This document shows positions 16,442 to 25,598 of a stretch of DNA of 64,000 bases, one piece after another. The notes beneath the pieces are model-generated. The model made no database searches. It was not told where the DNA came from and saw nothing but the letters and a program-made list of their open reading frames with translations. Both the position numbers and the translations under genes were made by a program. This DNA comes from Bradyrhizobium sp. 132 (GTDB lineage Bacteria > Pseudomonadota > Alphaproteobacteria > Rhizobiales > Xanthobacteraceae). The stretch covers positions 18,485-82,484 of the forward strand of contig NZ_JADPKY010000146.1 of NCBI RefSeq assembly GCF_023074185.1, read 5' to 3'. The stretch's first letter is position 1; each line of letters begins with the position of its first letter.

Positions 16442-16736
16442 GGCGCCGCATCTCCTATTCATCGCTCCCCCAGCCACCTTGTTGGCGACGGAGACGAGAT
16501 CATCAAATGATCCCCTCAGCCGTGTCGTCATTGGTTGCGCGCTTCAGTTCGACGACGGACCCCTCCGACAGATCGTCGGGATCGGTGCGCTCGCAGGCTG
16601 GAAAAGACAGCCTCGTGCTGGTGCAGTATCTCGCTCGAGGAACGCTTGCGCCCCTTCGGGTGCCTCATCTGTCGTGTTCGGCATTTCTGTAGGTGCGATC
16701 GCGGTCAGCGCCCAACGACGAAGTTGGGTAGTAGCA
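16442..16736. other. Non-coding stretch
   Basis: Between the 29-residue peptide gene and the 16737 gene no supported gene is seen. Open frames in this stretch overlap each other and lack start signals. Confidence 0.35.
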
Positions 16737-17273
16737 TCATCGCAGTTTCTCGAGCCGGAACTTCGAAGCGTTGGTAGTCAGGGGCTCGAGGCTTGCCATC
16801 AGTTTTTCCTGCGCTCGCCCCAACCCTTCCTTCAAGCTGTCCAACAGAGTCAATTCAGCGACTGCAGGCGGAGTCGTGGCTTTGTCGTTCCTCGAGGGTT
16901 CGATATTCGTCTTTGACGCTGCATGCTGAACAGCAACCTTTTTCGAACGTTCTCGGTTTGCGAGATTCGGCCTTATCGGTACGTCACCAACCGGCGCCGG
17001 AGTTGCTGTTCTGGGAGGAGGGACGACAGCTGCAACAGCTGCTTGTGGCCATCGTTCAGCAAACTCCACGCTCGGCGGCGAGACAATCGTCGGCAAACTC
17101 GTGTCGATAATGACCCGCTCGGGTAACCGTTCGGCCGAGGCGATTCTTATGGCTGGCCTGTCGGTGGAGCCACCGGTAGGTTCCGCCTTTTGCTGCGGCA
17201 AACACCACCCCAATCCGATCAGCAATAGGACAAGGGCGCTGCCGACAAACCCGAAATATTTCGTCAACGGCAT
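16737..17273 (-). CDS. Hypothetical single-span membrane protein with proline/alanine-rich tail
   Basis: 178 residues. An N-terminal anchor (FVGSALVLLLIGLGWCLP) is followed by a polar, proline-rich region (AAVAAVVPPPRTATPAPVG) and a charged helical C-terminus (LLDSLKEGLGRAQEKLMASL). The ATG at 17273 has GGGAGG six bases upstream. The body should lie in the periplasm. I do not recognise a family. Nothing in the neighbourhood suggests a partner. Confidence 0.7.
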   Translation of the reverse strand: MPLTKYFGFVGSALVLLLIGLGWCLPQQKAEPTGGSTDRPAIRIASAERLPERVIIDTSLPTIVSPPSVEFAERWPQAAVAAVVPPPRTATPAPVGDVPIRPNLANRERSKKVAVQHAASKTNIEPSRNDKATTPPAVAELTLLDSLKEGLGRAQEKLMASLEPLTTNASKFRLEKLR

Positions 17274-17742
17274 GGGTCGCCTCCCATTTGAGGCGACCTT
17301 GAAACCGGAATTCTTAGTAGATCGCTAAAGATAGATTAAAAATGGAAACGTGGTTATCAGCGATGTTGCGATGCACAAGCGACGCCATTCGACCGAAGAG
17401 GGAGACGAGCCTTATGCGCGTGGAGAGGATTCGCTCTCTCAGGCACGCAAAGGTCGGCGTCACCTCCGCTCACTTGCAAGCTAATGGCTTCGATGGCGTA
17501 CAAATGCGAATGTTGCGCTGCTTACGTGTGCGGCTCCTGGAGCGAGCCTAATCACCCGAAGGCCGACTTCCTCCATAACATTGGATACCCGAACGATCCC
17601 GCGGCTTGGGAACGCAAACACGCTGATGCCTGGTGGCGTCGTCCGCCCAGGATAAACAGGCACCCACCGCCGCAGCGCGAAATCGGCGCACAAACCGGCA
17701 GCCGAGATCCGGTCTGCCGCTGCGCAGGACGCGCGCGGTCGT
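17274..17742. other. Stretch without a supported gene
   Basis: A plus-strand frame from 17484 encodes a short cysteine- and tryptophan-rich start (MAYKCECCAAYVCGSW), but its later part is arginine-proline-rich shadow-like sequence and the start lacks a good ribosome binding site. Nothing else is seen. Confidence 0.35.
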
Positions 17743-19248
17743 TCATTTCTGCGCCGGAGGAATTTTGATCCGATGTATTTCCATTTTCTGCCCGATGCCC
17801 TTCAAGTTCTGGTAGTCGCGCGACGCCGGGCATCCTTTGACGATGTCACTGACTCCGGGAGCCTCCATCACCATTTCTGTCAGGCATATTTCGTTGACAC
17901 CGGCTAGACCTTGCACACGGGCGGCGATATTCACGTCCTGTCCGAAGTAGTCGATCCGGTCGTTGAGCCTTACGGCTATGGCCCTGCCTCTGTGCACGCC
18001 GATTTTAAGGCCGAGCGGCTGCGAAGCGGTTTTGTTGAATCGCGACAGCTCTTCGATCATCTCGACGGATGCAAGAACGGCATCCTGTGGACGCTCGAAG
18101 CCAGCCATGACTGCATCACCGATCGTCTTCACGATCGTGCCAGATCGCTTCCTAATTATCTTATTCAAGATGTCGAAGTGCTGACGGACGAGAAAGTAGG
18201 CATTCACATCGCCGATGCTTTCGTACAGCGAAGTCGAATCCTTTAGATCAGTGAACAGGTAGGTGATGTCGGAAACGGCTAGACTATCGCGCTCATCCAC
18301 CAGTTGGGTCTTATAGAGTTCGCCGAAGCAGGGGGTGAGCAACAATCGCTTACCGGAAAGAAACGGCTCATACTCGACCAGATGGGGCTGGAACTGGGAA
18401 GGGTACTGGAGAAACCAGAAGCGGCCTCGATCCTTGGTGCGGTTCTCAATCTGGATAATATGTTTGCCTGGGCTAAGATCGGCCGTCTGTCGAAATGCAA
18501 AGCGTCCGTCGCCAAGAATCATATTCCTCGGCCCAGTGGGCCGATCCGCAACTACGAACCGGCCCGATTCGAGCTGGACCAGCGTTTCCTGGCGCTCCGC
18601 CGGTTCACCGTTCGCGAAGAAAACCAGAAGAAGCTTATGGCTAAGATCGAGCACCTCGAAACGGCCGGCTGTTACGTCGAATTCCAAGTTCAACCGCTGA
18701 CCCGCCTCGATATCGGCAAATCCCCGCGAGAGTGCCGCAACGAGTCGCTCGTGTGTCATTCCGTGCGGGGGCTTGAAGTCCTTGGAGAAGTTGTAACGCA
18801 GATAGTAGTCCTGGACGGACAGCATGTCCGGATGACGATATATGACGTCGCGAACCGAACTCGAGACGGTAAAGGTGACCTGAATGTAGTCGTCAAGGGC
18901 CGCCTCATTGAGGGCGTTGCAGAATTCGCATTGGAAACGTGGATGAACCTGGTCTAGCTCACGAAAAGTGCCTGCGACCTGCGGACAGTAGGCGCAGATG
19001 AGCAGCCACTCCATCTCGAATAGGCCAACCTTCGCGGCGTGCACAAACAGCTCGATTCCTTCGGCGTCACTTAGGCCGTTGGCAGTCGCGTATTGGATAG
19101 GATTGACGCGAAAGAGATCATAGTCGCCGGAGGCGTGAATAAAACCTGCGAGATCCGGAAGGATCCGCGGCGCCCAGCTCGCTGCCGACCCGAGCTCTAT
19201 GAGGCGCTGACTCAGGAGGTCTTCGTTGACTGGGGAGGGCCCTTGCAT
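17743..19248 (-). CDS. Class III adenylate/guanylate cyclase with N-terminal DUF5939 domain
   Basis: 501 residues from the ATG at 19248; the frame is open to 19341, and a longer start is possible. Residues about 10-290 form the DUF5939 region, including a small cysteine pair motif (FQCEFCNALNEAAL) after CAYC, which suggests a metal site. The cyclase domain occupies about 300-490: ITYLFTDLKDSTSLYESIGD carries the first metal-binding Asp and IVKTIGDAVMAGF the second. GQDVNIAARVQGLAG is the conserved transition-state region. It should make cAMP or cGMP in the cytoplasm. It stands alone, without a nearby effector gene. Confidence 0.85.
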   Translation of the reverse strand: MQGPSPVNEDLLSQRLIELGSAASWAPRILPDLAGFIHASGDYDLFRVNPIQYATANGLSDAEGIELFVHAAKVGLFEMEWLLICAYCPQVAGTFRELDQVHPRFQCEFCNALNEAALDDYIQVTFTVSSSVRDVIYRHPDMLSVQDYYLRYNFSKDFKPPHGMTHERLVAALSRGFADIEAGQRLNLEFDVTAGRFEVLDLSHKLLLVFFANGEPAERQETLVQLESGRFVVADRPTGPRNMILGDGRFAFRQTADLSPGKHIIQIENRTKDRGRFWFLQYPSQFQPHLVEYEPFLSGKRLLLTPCFGELYKTQLVDERDSLAVSDITYLFTDLKDSTSLYESIGDVNAYFLVRQHFDILNKIIRKRSGTIVKTIGDAVMAGFERPQDAVLASVEMIEELSRFNKTASQPLGLKIGVHRGRAIAVRLNDRIDYFGQDVNIAARVQGLAGVNEICLTEMVMEAPGVSDIVKGCPASRDYQNLKGIGQKMEIHRIKIPPAQK

Positions 19249-19656
19249 ATCAGTATGATACCTCGCTCCATGCCGGCAATACTGGTTGGTCGGCCATTCG
19301 ATTAGCCACGCGACAATCGACGCGGACGCTCTTTTGCCCAATTGTTTTAGTCGAACCGAGCCGGATAAGAAAAGTCAGCTCTATTGGCCTGTATCAGTCG
19401 GCAATGCGACACTTTGATCGAATAGGCAATGTCTGGTCTCCGTCCAACATGTCCATGAGAGCGGTGCAGCGCGGTTCTGGAGTTGAAGTCTAGAGCGGGC
19501 CGTCGGCGCTACGCTATGAAATAAGCTCAAGGCCCGGGCAGATGCCCCTCCCGCCCATTTCCGTCAACATTGATCGCCATATGAGCTAGATAGTCATCAG
19601 CTTGGCTCGGAGGGTCATGCGTCAACGGGTCAAACAAAGCCGTTTGAAGGACGCGG
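19249..19656. other. Stretch without a supported gene
   Basis: This contains the promoter region of the leftward cyclase gene and of the small rightward gene at 19657. No gene, repeat or box is seen. Confidence 0.35.
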
Positions 19657-19779
19657 ATGAAAAGCGTGACGCTCTTGGTCTTGGCATCGTGTCTGCTGGC
19701 GTTTGGTTGCAGGGCAGCGCCCAGAGGCCGGACCTTAGTCGCTCCGCCGCTTTCGCTTGCTCCGCCCTCTACTGAATAG
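19657..19779 (+). CDS. 40-residue exported peptide, lipoprotein-like
   Basis: The ATG at 19657 follows GAAGGA. The peptide starts MKSVTLLVLASCLLAFGC, a signal sequence ending in a cysteine. The residues before it (LAFGC) only loosely fit a lipobox. The rest is proline-rich (VAPPLSLAPPSTE). I infer a small anchored periplasmic peptide of unknown role. Confidence 0.5.
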   Translation: MKSVTLLVLASCLLAFGCRAAPRGRTLVAPPLSLAPPSTE

Positions 19780-19910
19780 GAGCCGGCGCCTCCGGCCACC
19801 CCTAAGAACGCTTGGCCGACAACGGCGGCGGGCTAAAGTGTCGCCGCCACGAGCGCTCGCCAAAAATTTGAGGCCTTCGGCAAAGACCAATGGCGGGCCG
19901 TTATCGCGGA

Positions 19911-19937
19911 CGGACGCTCTCCCGCCGGGAGCGTCCG
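19911..19937. repeat. Small inverted repeat
   Basis: The arms CGGACGCTC and GAGCGTCCG flank a 9-base loop. No T tract follows, and no gene end is adjacent, so a terminator role is doubtful. Confidence 0.45.
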
Positions 19938-20039
19938 ACAAGGCTTGGTCTACACCAGTGATCGGTGCGCCTTCGTCGGTCCTCAGCCCAGCCGTGGACT
20001 ACGATGGCTTTAGCGTCGGCACGGTCCGACGATATTGAC

Positions 20040-20207
20040 ATGTCGGGTTATGCGGCGCGAACCATGAAGCCCCGCGTAGCAAGAGGTTCCAAGCCCAATT
20101 CGAGGGCGGATAGCATCGTGGCGCAGCACCTGGTCGAACAAGAAGATGAGGCATTAAAACGCAAGCTTTACGATCTGCCGCGGCTGCAAGTAGGCTGTCG
20201 GCAATGA
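20040..20207 (+). CDS. Possible small basic protein
   Basis: 55 residues: a basic start (MSGYAARTMKPRVARGSKPN) and an acidic-helical end (AQHLVEQEDEALKRKLYDL). The composition looks protein-like, but no clear ribosome binding site precedes the ATG. It could also be a remnant. Confidence 0.35.
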   Translation: MSGYAARTMKPRVARGSKPNSRADSIVAQHLVEQEDEALKRKLYDLPRLQVGCRQ

Positions 20208-20257
20208 CGGCAGGCGCTGTTGATCCATAGCAAGCGCATTTTGATCATCGCGCAGGC

Positions 20258-20437
20258 CTATTGTCGGATGAAGACCTTGGCATGTGGAGGTCGCGGAGCA
20301 ACGTAAAACCGTGCCTCACAGGCGAGGCACTCAAAGTGCTCCGCAATGTCAACCCGCAATCCAGATGACATTCTTCTGGACCAGCAATCCGGGCATTCTC
20401 TCTTGTTCAATGCGTCAAGAGCAACTGCGTCAGTCAT
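20258..20437 (-). CDS. Small zinc-ribbon-like protein
   Basis: 59 residues from the ATG at 20437. Two CxxC pairs, ECPDC and FECLAC, are spaced like a treble-clef zinc ribbon, with an aromatic strand (ARFYVAP) after the second. A short zinc-binding protein is likely. The frame is open further up, but the upstream residues look random. The ribosome binding site is weak. Confidence 0.55.
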   Translation of the reverse strand: MTDAVALDALNKRECPDCWSRRMSSGLRVDIAEHFECLACEARFYVAPRPPHAKVFIRQ

Positions 20438-20462
20438 TTCGAGCTCGTGGAAACTGGCTGCA

Positions 20463-20597
20463 TCAGACCCCGAAAGAGCGACTGATGTGCTTCGCCATGA
20501 CGATGGCAACATCCGTATAGCGGCCGTTTGACCAGAACTGATCGCAAATCAGCAAAAAGAATAGCGCAATAAGCGAAATCAGAATTCCCTTGCACAT
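20463..20597 (-). CDS. 44-residue membrane micro-protein, paralogue of the 32666 product
   Basis: The peptide has one membrane helix (GILISLIALFFLLICDQF) and a conserved-looking tail ending HISRSFGV. The product of 32666-32800 shares the layout: a helix, then a DQ pair, a G-R-x-T-D motif, and the ending EISRAFGV. AAGGGA lies about 11 bases before the ATG at 20597. The function is unknown. Confidence 0.6.
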   Translation of the reverse strand: MCKGILISLIALFFLLICDQFWSNGRYTDVAIVMAKHISRSFGV

Positions 20598-20952
20598 AGC
20601 GGACTTGTCCCTTGAAGAGACTGCCAACCGAGCAGGTATGAACTGAGAGAGACGATATGCTTCTGAAGTCGCCGCTGCGACGATCTGCAATGGCTATAGG
20701 CTGGCAAGAAGCCGTTACTAATCCGTTAACTGACCGATCCGATCGATCTTTGCCGAAGGTTGGCCTCTCGTCCGAAGCTGCTGATCTCGGAGGTCCGCTA
20801 TTCGATGGCTATCCCTCGAACCTTTGCGTGCTCTTCCTGGGCGTCAACAACTATACATTCGTGAGTCGGCCGACCGTGAACTCTGAACTAAGAGCAAAGT
20901 GTGAATGTCTCGGGCGACTTGGTCAAACGAGGATAGAGTCCGCCCGGGGTGC

Positions 20953-21465
20953 TCAAGGTGTAACGGTCACCCTCTTGAAGACGGTGCCGCCATTGTTGGA
21001 CCGGCCGCTGAAGCGGACGGTCTGCGGACCTCGCGAGGTGGCACTGAATTTCCAGATGGCAGAGCGCGTATCAGCCTCCGTTACCGTGCCAAGTGTGAGG
21101 CTGGCCGCATTTGGGAAATCCATCGCCACCCCATCCTCGCGAGTGGTCGAGACCCCGAGCAGGCTTAGACCGCTAGACGCTGCCGCCGCTGATACCTGAA
21201 CCCCATATGCCTCGTAACTCGGGTTGGAAATGGTTGTCTTGATTGTGAAGGTCGAGCCGATCGCGGGGGATGTTGTGCTCGGAGTCGCCGTCATCAAAAT
21301 CGCAGGCGTTGGATCGCCGCGAATGATTTTAGCAGCAATTGCCACCGGCAAGCCAAATGAGGGAGCTCTCCAGTTGATTGCTTTGAGCCGAAGAACGCCA
21401 GGAGGCGGATTGTCGATGATAAGATATTCGATGTTGTCGATGTTAGACTGCGAGGCCCCTGACGA
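20953..21465 (-). pseudogene. C-terminal fragment of an exported protein with an Ig-like/CARDB-like domain
   Basis: The open part begins after a stop at 21466-21468 and reads SNIDNIEYLIIDNPPPGVLR, then WRAPSFGLPVAIAAKIIRG, then a serine-threonine-rich beta domain (STFTIKTTISNPSYEAYGV) and an ending typical of such domains (VFKRVTVTP). There is no start codon with a ribosome binding site and no signal peptide. The upstream frame holds a possible continuation (YPDWKVGLDRQGP), which suggests a further frameshift. The parent was probably a large secreted enzyme, perhaps a subtilase; that is a guess. Confidence 0.5.
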
Positions 21466-21674
21466 TCAAGTCCGACTTTCCAATCTGGGTACGCTAGGCG
21501 ACGGCGGTCGCGGCCATTCTGGCCGCCGCCTACCTCATCCCGGGGCCGCCTGCTGCACTTCGTGCTCCAACGGTTGGATCGCCCGACGTCACGCGCGGAC
21601 ACAGAACCTTTCCAGCGCTCGCGACGTTTGCACAACTGGAGGAAGTGAGGACGTGTAATGAGGGCCAGAACGAC

Positions 21675-22298
21675 ATGCGGATACTGATCGTCGACGACCA
21701 TCCCGTTGTCGTAACGGGCTGCCGGGCCTTGTTCGCTTCGGACCCTTCCGTCGAGATCCTGGAAGCTTTCGATGCAAAGGACGGCCACCGTGCGTACTTG
21801 AAGAAGCATCCCGACGTCACCGTGGTTGACGTGACGCTTCCCGACCTTACTGGCTTCGAATTGTCCCGGCGAATCCGCAGGGATGATCCCGCCGCCAAAA
21901 TAGTCATGTTCAGCGTGAGTGAAGATCCAGCGTTCGTGGTGCGCGCTGTGGAGATGGGCATTCAGGGATATGTCTCAAAGAGCGATGATCCCCGTCTCCT
22001 GGCCAAGGCCATCCGGAAGGTTGCCGCCGGGGAGCGCTTCGTCTCACCGCGTCTGGCTGAAGCGACGACCTTCGTGGGTGCGGCGATCAAGGCCAGTCCT
22101 TTGACGCAGATGAACCGACGCGAACTCGAGATCCTGAGGCTTTTGGGTCGCGGCGACCGCATCTCAGAAGTCGCGTCCGAACTCGGCATCTCCTACAAAA
22201 CTGTTGCCAACACGACTTCCATGCTGAAGTCCAAACTCGGCGCTAAAAATCACTCCGACCTCGTCCGGATTGCAGTCGAGATCGATTTGTACCGGTGA
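21675..22298 (+). CDS. NarL/FixJ-type response regulator
   Basis: 207 residues. The receiver has the acidic pair in ILIVDDHPVV, the phosphoacceptor Asp in HPDVTVVDVTLPD, and the conserved Lys in QGYVSKSDDP. A LuxR-type helix-turn-helix follows (ELEILRLLGRGDRISEVASE, then SYKTVANTTSMLKSKLG). It should bind DNA when phosphorylated. No kinase is adjacent; the candidates in the window are those at 12511 and 37771. The next gene right encodes a related but degenerate receiver-HTH protein. GAGGG precedes the ATG. Confidence 0.9.
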   Translation: MRILIVDDHPVVVTGCRALFASDPSVEILEAFDAKDGHRAYLKKHPDVTVVDVTLPDLTGFELSRRIRRDDPAAKIVMFSVSEDPAFVVRAVEMGIQGYVSKSDDPRLLAKAIRKVAAGERFVSPRLAEATTFVGAAIKASPLTQMNRRELEILRLLGRGDRISEVASELGISYKTVANTTSMLKSKLGAKNHSDLVRIAVEIDLYR

Positions 22299-22560
22299 AG
22301 AGTCGTCGACTGGGATCCAGTTTTTCGGCCGTTTTCGCGCAATAGCGACATCGGAGAGAGTTCTGCTCATCAAATGCCATCGAGCGGTACGACCTCTGGA
22401 CGGCCAGGGTGAGCCATATGGAGCTATCCGCACGGACTGTTTGAACTCATCGTCAGAAGCATCCGCACGAACTCCATTATCACATTAGGAACGCAATCGG
22501 CCGAGCGGAGTTAAATCGCCGCTTCTCATTTTGTGTTGCAAGGCCGAGCGAAGGAAGCCC

Positions 22561-24618
22561 ATGCGTCGCGTTCGACTTGTGATAGCAGATCGACATCCCA
22601 TTGTTCTGCAGGGTTTTGTATCGCTACTCGAAGCGCAGCCCGATTTCGAAGTGGTTGCGTGCTGTCTTGATGGAGCTAGTTGCCTTGCGGCTATTCGCAG
22701 CTTGACCCCCGATGTGGTGTTACTGGAGGACGGGTTCACAGATGTAACCGCCTCCGACATCCTCGCCGTCGTGGACGACGAAGGCCTTTCCTCCCGGCTG
22801 GTGTTCTTTACTGCTACTGTCGCCTGCAGCGATCTTGCCAGGGCACTGGCGACCGGTGCTTGCGGCGCGATTTCGATGAACGCCAAACCAGAAGCGCTGG
22901 TGCAGTCCCTGAGGCTGGAAAAACCCGGGTCCGACCTGGCTAGGGTCGGTAACGAAGCTAATGGGATCGCCTCGTTCGGCAATAACGTTCTGGCGGTTCT
23001 GACCGTCAACGAGCAGACGATCATGGATCTCGTCGCCGAAGGTTTGTCGGACAGTGAAATTGCTCGGATGCTCGGTGTCTCTCCGGAGATCGTCAGGATT
23101 CACATCGACCACGCGCGACAGAAGCTCGGAATCAAAAGCCGGACGGAGCTCGCCGCGCTGGCACTGTCGCGCCGTTATGGCGCGATGAGTATCCTGGCAG
23201 TTGCGATCTTGGCAGCATTGGACGATTCGCTCGGTCACGCCGCAACCGAAAGTTGCACGGTCATGGCCGAAAACGCGTGCGCGGAGGTGGTCACCATCAA
23301 AATCAGTCGCAAGGAAGCAGTATCAGGCGGGACCCCGGCCAGAGGCGCGACCAAGGACCGCGCCGGCGCCGCAACTGGGACGTCATCGCCGACCGGCAAA
23401 ATCGTCGATCCCTTGGCCGAGATTGCCGCGAGCCTATTTGCGCAGGCAACACTCAACGCGCCGAGGCCGGGTTCGAGCAGCTACAGCATCTTCATGGCTG
23501 CAGCTTTCGCCGCCTTGATCTACGAGCTCGATGGTGCCAACCACGCCGTGCACGCGTTCGATTTCGGCGATGAAATCGTCACTTCATCTACCGCAAGCGA
23601 CGCCAACGGACTGGCATCCGCACTTCCCAGGTTCGCAAATTTCGGCGGCACGGCCGTGTACGATGGGGCGTTCGCATTCGAGTTCGCTCAAGGCGATACA
23701 ATCGCCACAGGCGGCAGCGAGCTTTATGTCGGCAATGCCCATGCGGAGGGTGGCGGCAGCGACCGAGAAATCACTATTCCCCGAGGTTCCGGGACTGTTG
23801 ACGTTGTTGCGGCGGCCACGAACGAAGCCTCGCAGCGTGACCCAACGCAAACAGGCCGGGATAACGGGTCCAATCAGGATCGATCGCAATCGGACTTGCG
23901 CGCTTACGACAACAGCTCCGAGGCCGCTAAGCGCGAGGCCCCAGGAGACGGTCTAAATCACGGTCAATCGCAGAAGACCCTACATGAATCCGACAACAGC
24001 TCCGGAGCCGCCAAAGAGCACGCCAAGCATGAGGCCGCGGGAGACGGTTTAAATCACGGTCAACCGCAGAAGACCCTACACGAGTCCGACAACAGCTCCG
24101 GAGCCGCCAAGGGGCACGCCCAGCATGAGACCGCGGGAGAAGATTCGAATCGCGGACAGGCGCACGGCGATTTGCAGGCTTTCGAAGATGGCTCCGGGGC
24201 CGGCAAGCAACACGCACAGCATCCACAGGTAGGTGATTTAGATACTGCCAAGCTGCAGCGGGATATACCAACGGCGTCCGTAAATTCTGCCAACGACGCA
24301 CATTCGGCGTTGAAGATTGCGACTGCAGGAAAGAGCGGGCCTTCTTCCGGCAGCGCAGATCAGGCCAAATCAGCGGTTGGCACCGAACTTGGCGATTCCT
24401 TTCACTTCAAAAATGGCGCCGACAATACGTTTTCAGACATGTATGACCTACAGCAACTGAGCCACGGAAATGGAAAAACCTATGGAGATGGTCAGCATGC
24501 TGTTGCACGCGAGGGGCCGGAGCCGGTCCAGGATGCTGACGGGATTGATATTTCAGATGCGCACCACGATCACTCAGGGCACGCCAATCTCCATGCGGCT
24601 CACGATTTGATTGTGTAG
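22561..24618 (+). CDS. Atypical receiver-LuxR HTH protein with a long repetitive C-terminal extension
   Basis: 685 residues. Residues 1-120 fold like a receiver, but the phosphoacceptor position is Glu56 (PDVVLLED), the first acidic pair is ADRHP, and the conserved Lys position is Met106 (GAISMNAKP). The domain therefore looks unable to take phosphate in the normal way. A good LuxR-type HTH follows (about 145-205). After it come a hydrophobic segment (SILAVAILAALDD), a second one (IFMAAAFAALIYELDG), and more than 250 disordered, charged residues with two copies of a 32-residue repeat and a His-Asp-rich end. AAGGAAG lies just before the ATG. Function unknown. Confidence 0.75.
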   Translation: MRRVRLVIADRHPIVLQGFVSLLEAQPDFEVVACCLDGASCLAAIRSLTPDVVLLEDGFTDVTASDILAVVDDEGLSSRLVFFTATVACSDLARALATGACGAISMNAKPEALVQSLRLEKPGSDLARVGNEANGIASFGNNVLAVLTVNEQTIMDLVAEGLSDSEIARMLGVSPEIVRIHIDHARQKLGIKSRTELAALALSRRYGAMSILAVAILAALDDSLGHAATESCTVMAENACAEVVTIKISRKEAVSGGTPARGATKDRAGAATGTSSPTGKIVDPLAEIAASLFAQATLNAPRPGSSSYSIFMAAAFAALIYELDGANHAVHAFDFGDEIVTSSTASDANGLASALPRFANFGGTAVYDGAFAFEFAQGDTIATGGSELYVGNAHAEGGGSDREITIPRGSGTVDVVAAATNEASQRDPTQTGRDNGSNQDRSQSDLRAYDNSSEAAKREAPGDGLNHGQSQKTLHESDNSSGAAKEHAKHEAAGDGLNHGQPQKTLHESDNSSGAAKGHAQHETAGEDSNRGQAHGDLQAFEDGSGAGKQHAQHPQVGDLDTAKLQRDIPTASVNSANDAHSALKIATAGKSGPSSGSADQAKSAVGTELGDSFHFKNGADNTFSDMYDLQQLSHGNGKTYGDGQHAVAREGPEPVQDADGIDISDAHHDHSGHANLHAAHDLIV
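23944..24135 (+). repeat. Two tandem 96-bp coding repeats
   Basis: The unit starting GGAGACGGT (23944) recurs at 24040. Each encodes DGLNHGQxQKTLHESDNSSG followed by AAKxHAxHE. Neighbouring sequence on both sides shows weaker related units. Confidence 0.8.
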
Positions 24619-25598
24619 CAATTACTGATCGAATGGGCCGTGCTGCCTTCAGAACAGCAAGATCATCCGTGTCGGCCAAGTCGGCGTTCACCACAGCATT
24701 CGAGCATCCCCTCGAGGCGCTCGCGACGCCATCAAGGCGACCCACGATAAGATCAAGGTATCCAGGGTCGTAGAGGAGCTGCTCGATGGCTGGACGGGAC
24801 CTACAAGCCGAAGGAGTAGCCGTCGCCTCGGGACCTCTCGGCGCTCTCCCGCGACATCACCCGGCTGCTATATTCCTGAACAAGCTCAGACAACGCCCAC
24901 TGGATGCGGGCATTAAAGGTCAGACCAGATGGTGAGCGACGGCTTGAACGAGGGAGTGGTAGGCGACACCGCGAAGCTGGTGGCACATCGGCTGATAGCG
25001 CGGAGCTTCGTCGCGCCCCTTCGTTGGTGGAGAGGGCGAAGGCCGCTCATGCCCGCCAGGCCAAGCAGTTCGCAGCTGGCCCTTCGTACGCGAGTGGGAG
25101 GACCGAAGCAGGTTGGACGCGAGGCCCTTCACGACGCCCCCGTCGTTGAGCCGTCCAAATGGACGTCCTTTTTGCTGTCCAATCCCATCCCAAACCTCCG
25201 TCCAAGCCGGCGGCTTCTTTCGCACAGCTATACCGATCCCTAAGCAAGGGTTCCGGCTAAGCGGTTACAGCCGTTCACCGCACCCGCCGGCTCAACACCT
25301 GAGCGGCTGCCATTCGGCCTGTTCGCCGAGATGCAGAAGAAGCGGAAAGAGGGACTCCAGGTTGGTTTACCGCGAAAGACAGTGAGTCCGAATTATCGGG
25401 CAAGATCTGGCGCGGATTAGCAACTCCGAGTTATCGAGCAAGGTCTGGTGATCTCCGCTCTGCACACAATGCCAAACCTTATCACTGCGCTGATTGAACC
25501 TCTCGCCGAGGTCCCTATAGCTGCCTTCGAAAGAGCCAAGCCGATTGAAACCGGGAAAGGCGTTGATTGACAATTACGTCTCGCCCGGGTGCCTCGAA
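24619..25598. other. 980-bp stretch without a supported gene
   Basis: Open frames here are short, overlap on both strands and lack start signals. One imperfect direct repeat is visible: about 26 bp at 25387-25412 recurs at 25425-25450 (both start TCCGA and contain ATCTGG or GTCTGG). The stretch is probably decayed coding sequence, but I cannot name a source. Confidence 0.4.

Noticed and set aside
18304..18957. 217-codon plus-strand frame opposite the DUF5939 cyclase
   Set aside because: The cyclase reads through this region with family-consistent sequence on the minus strand.
20220..20233. FixK-like box TTGATCCATAGCAA
   Set aside because: It lies between the ends of two genes and not upstream of a start; a degenerate match of this kind is expected by chance.
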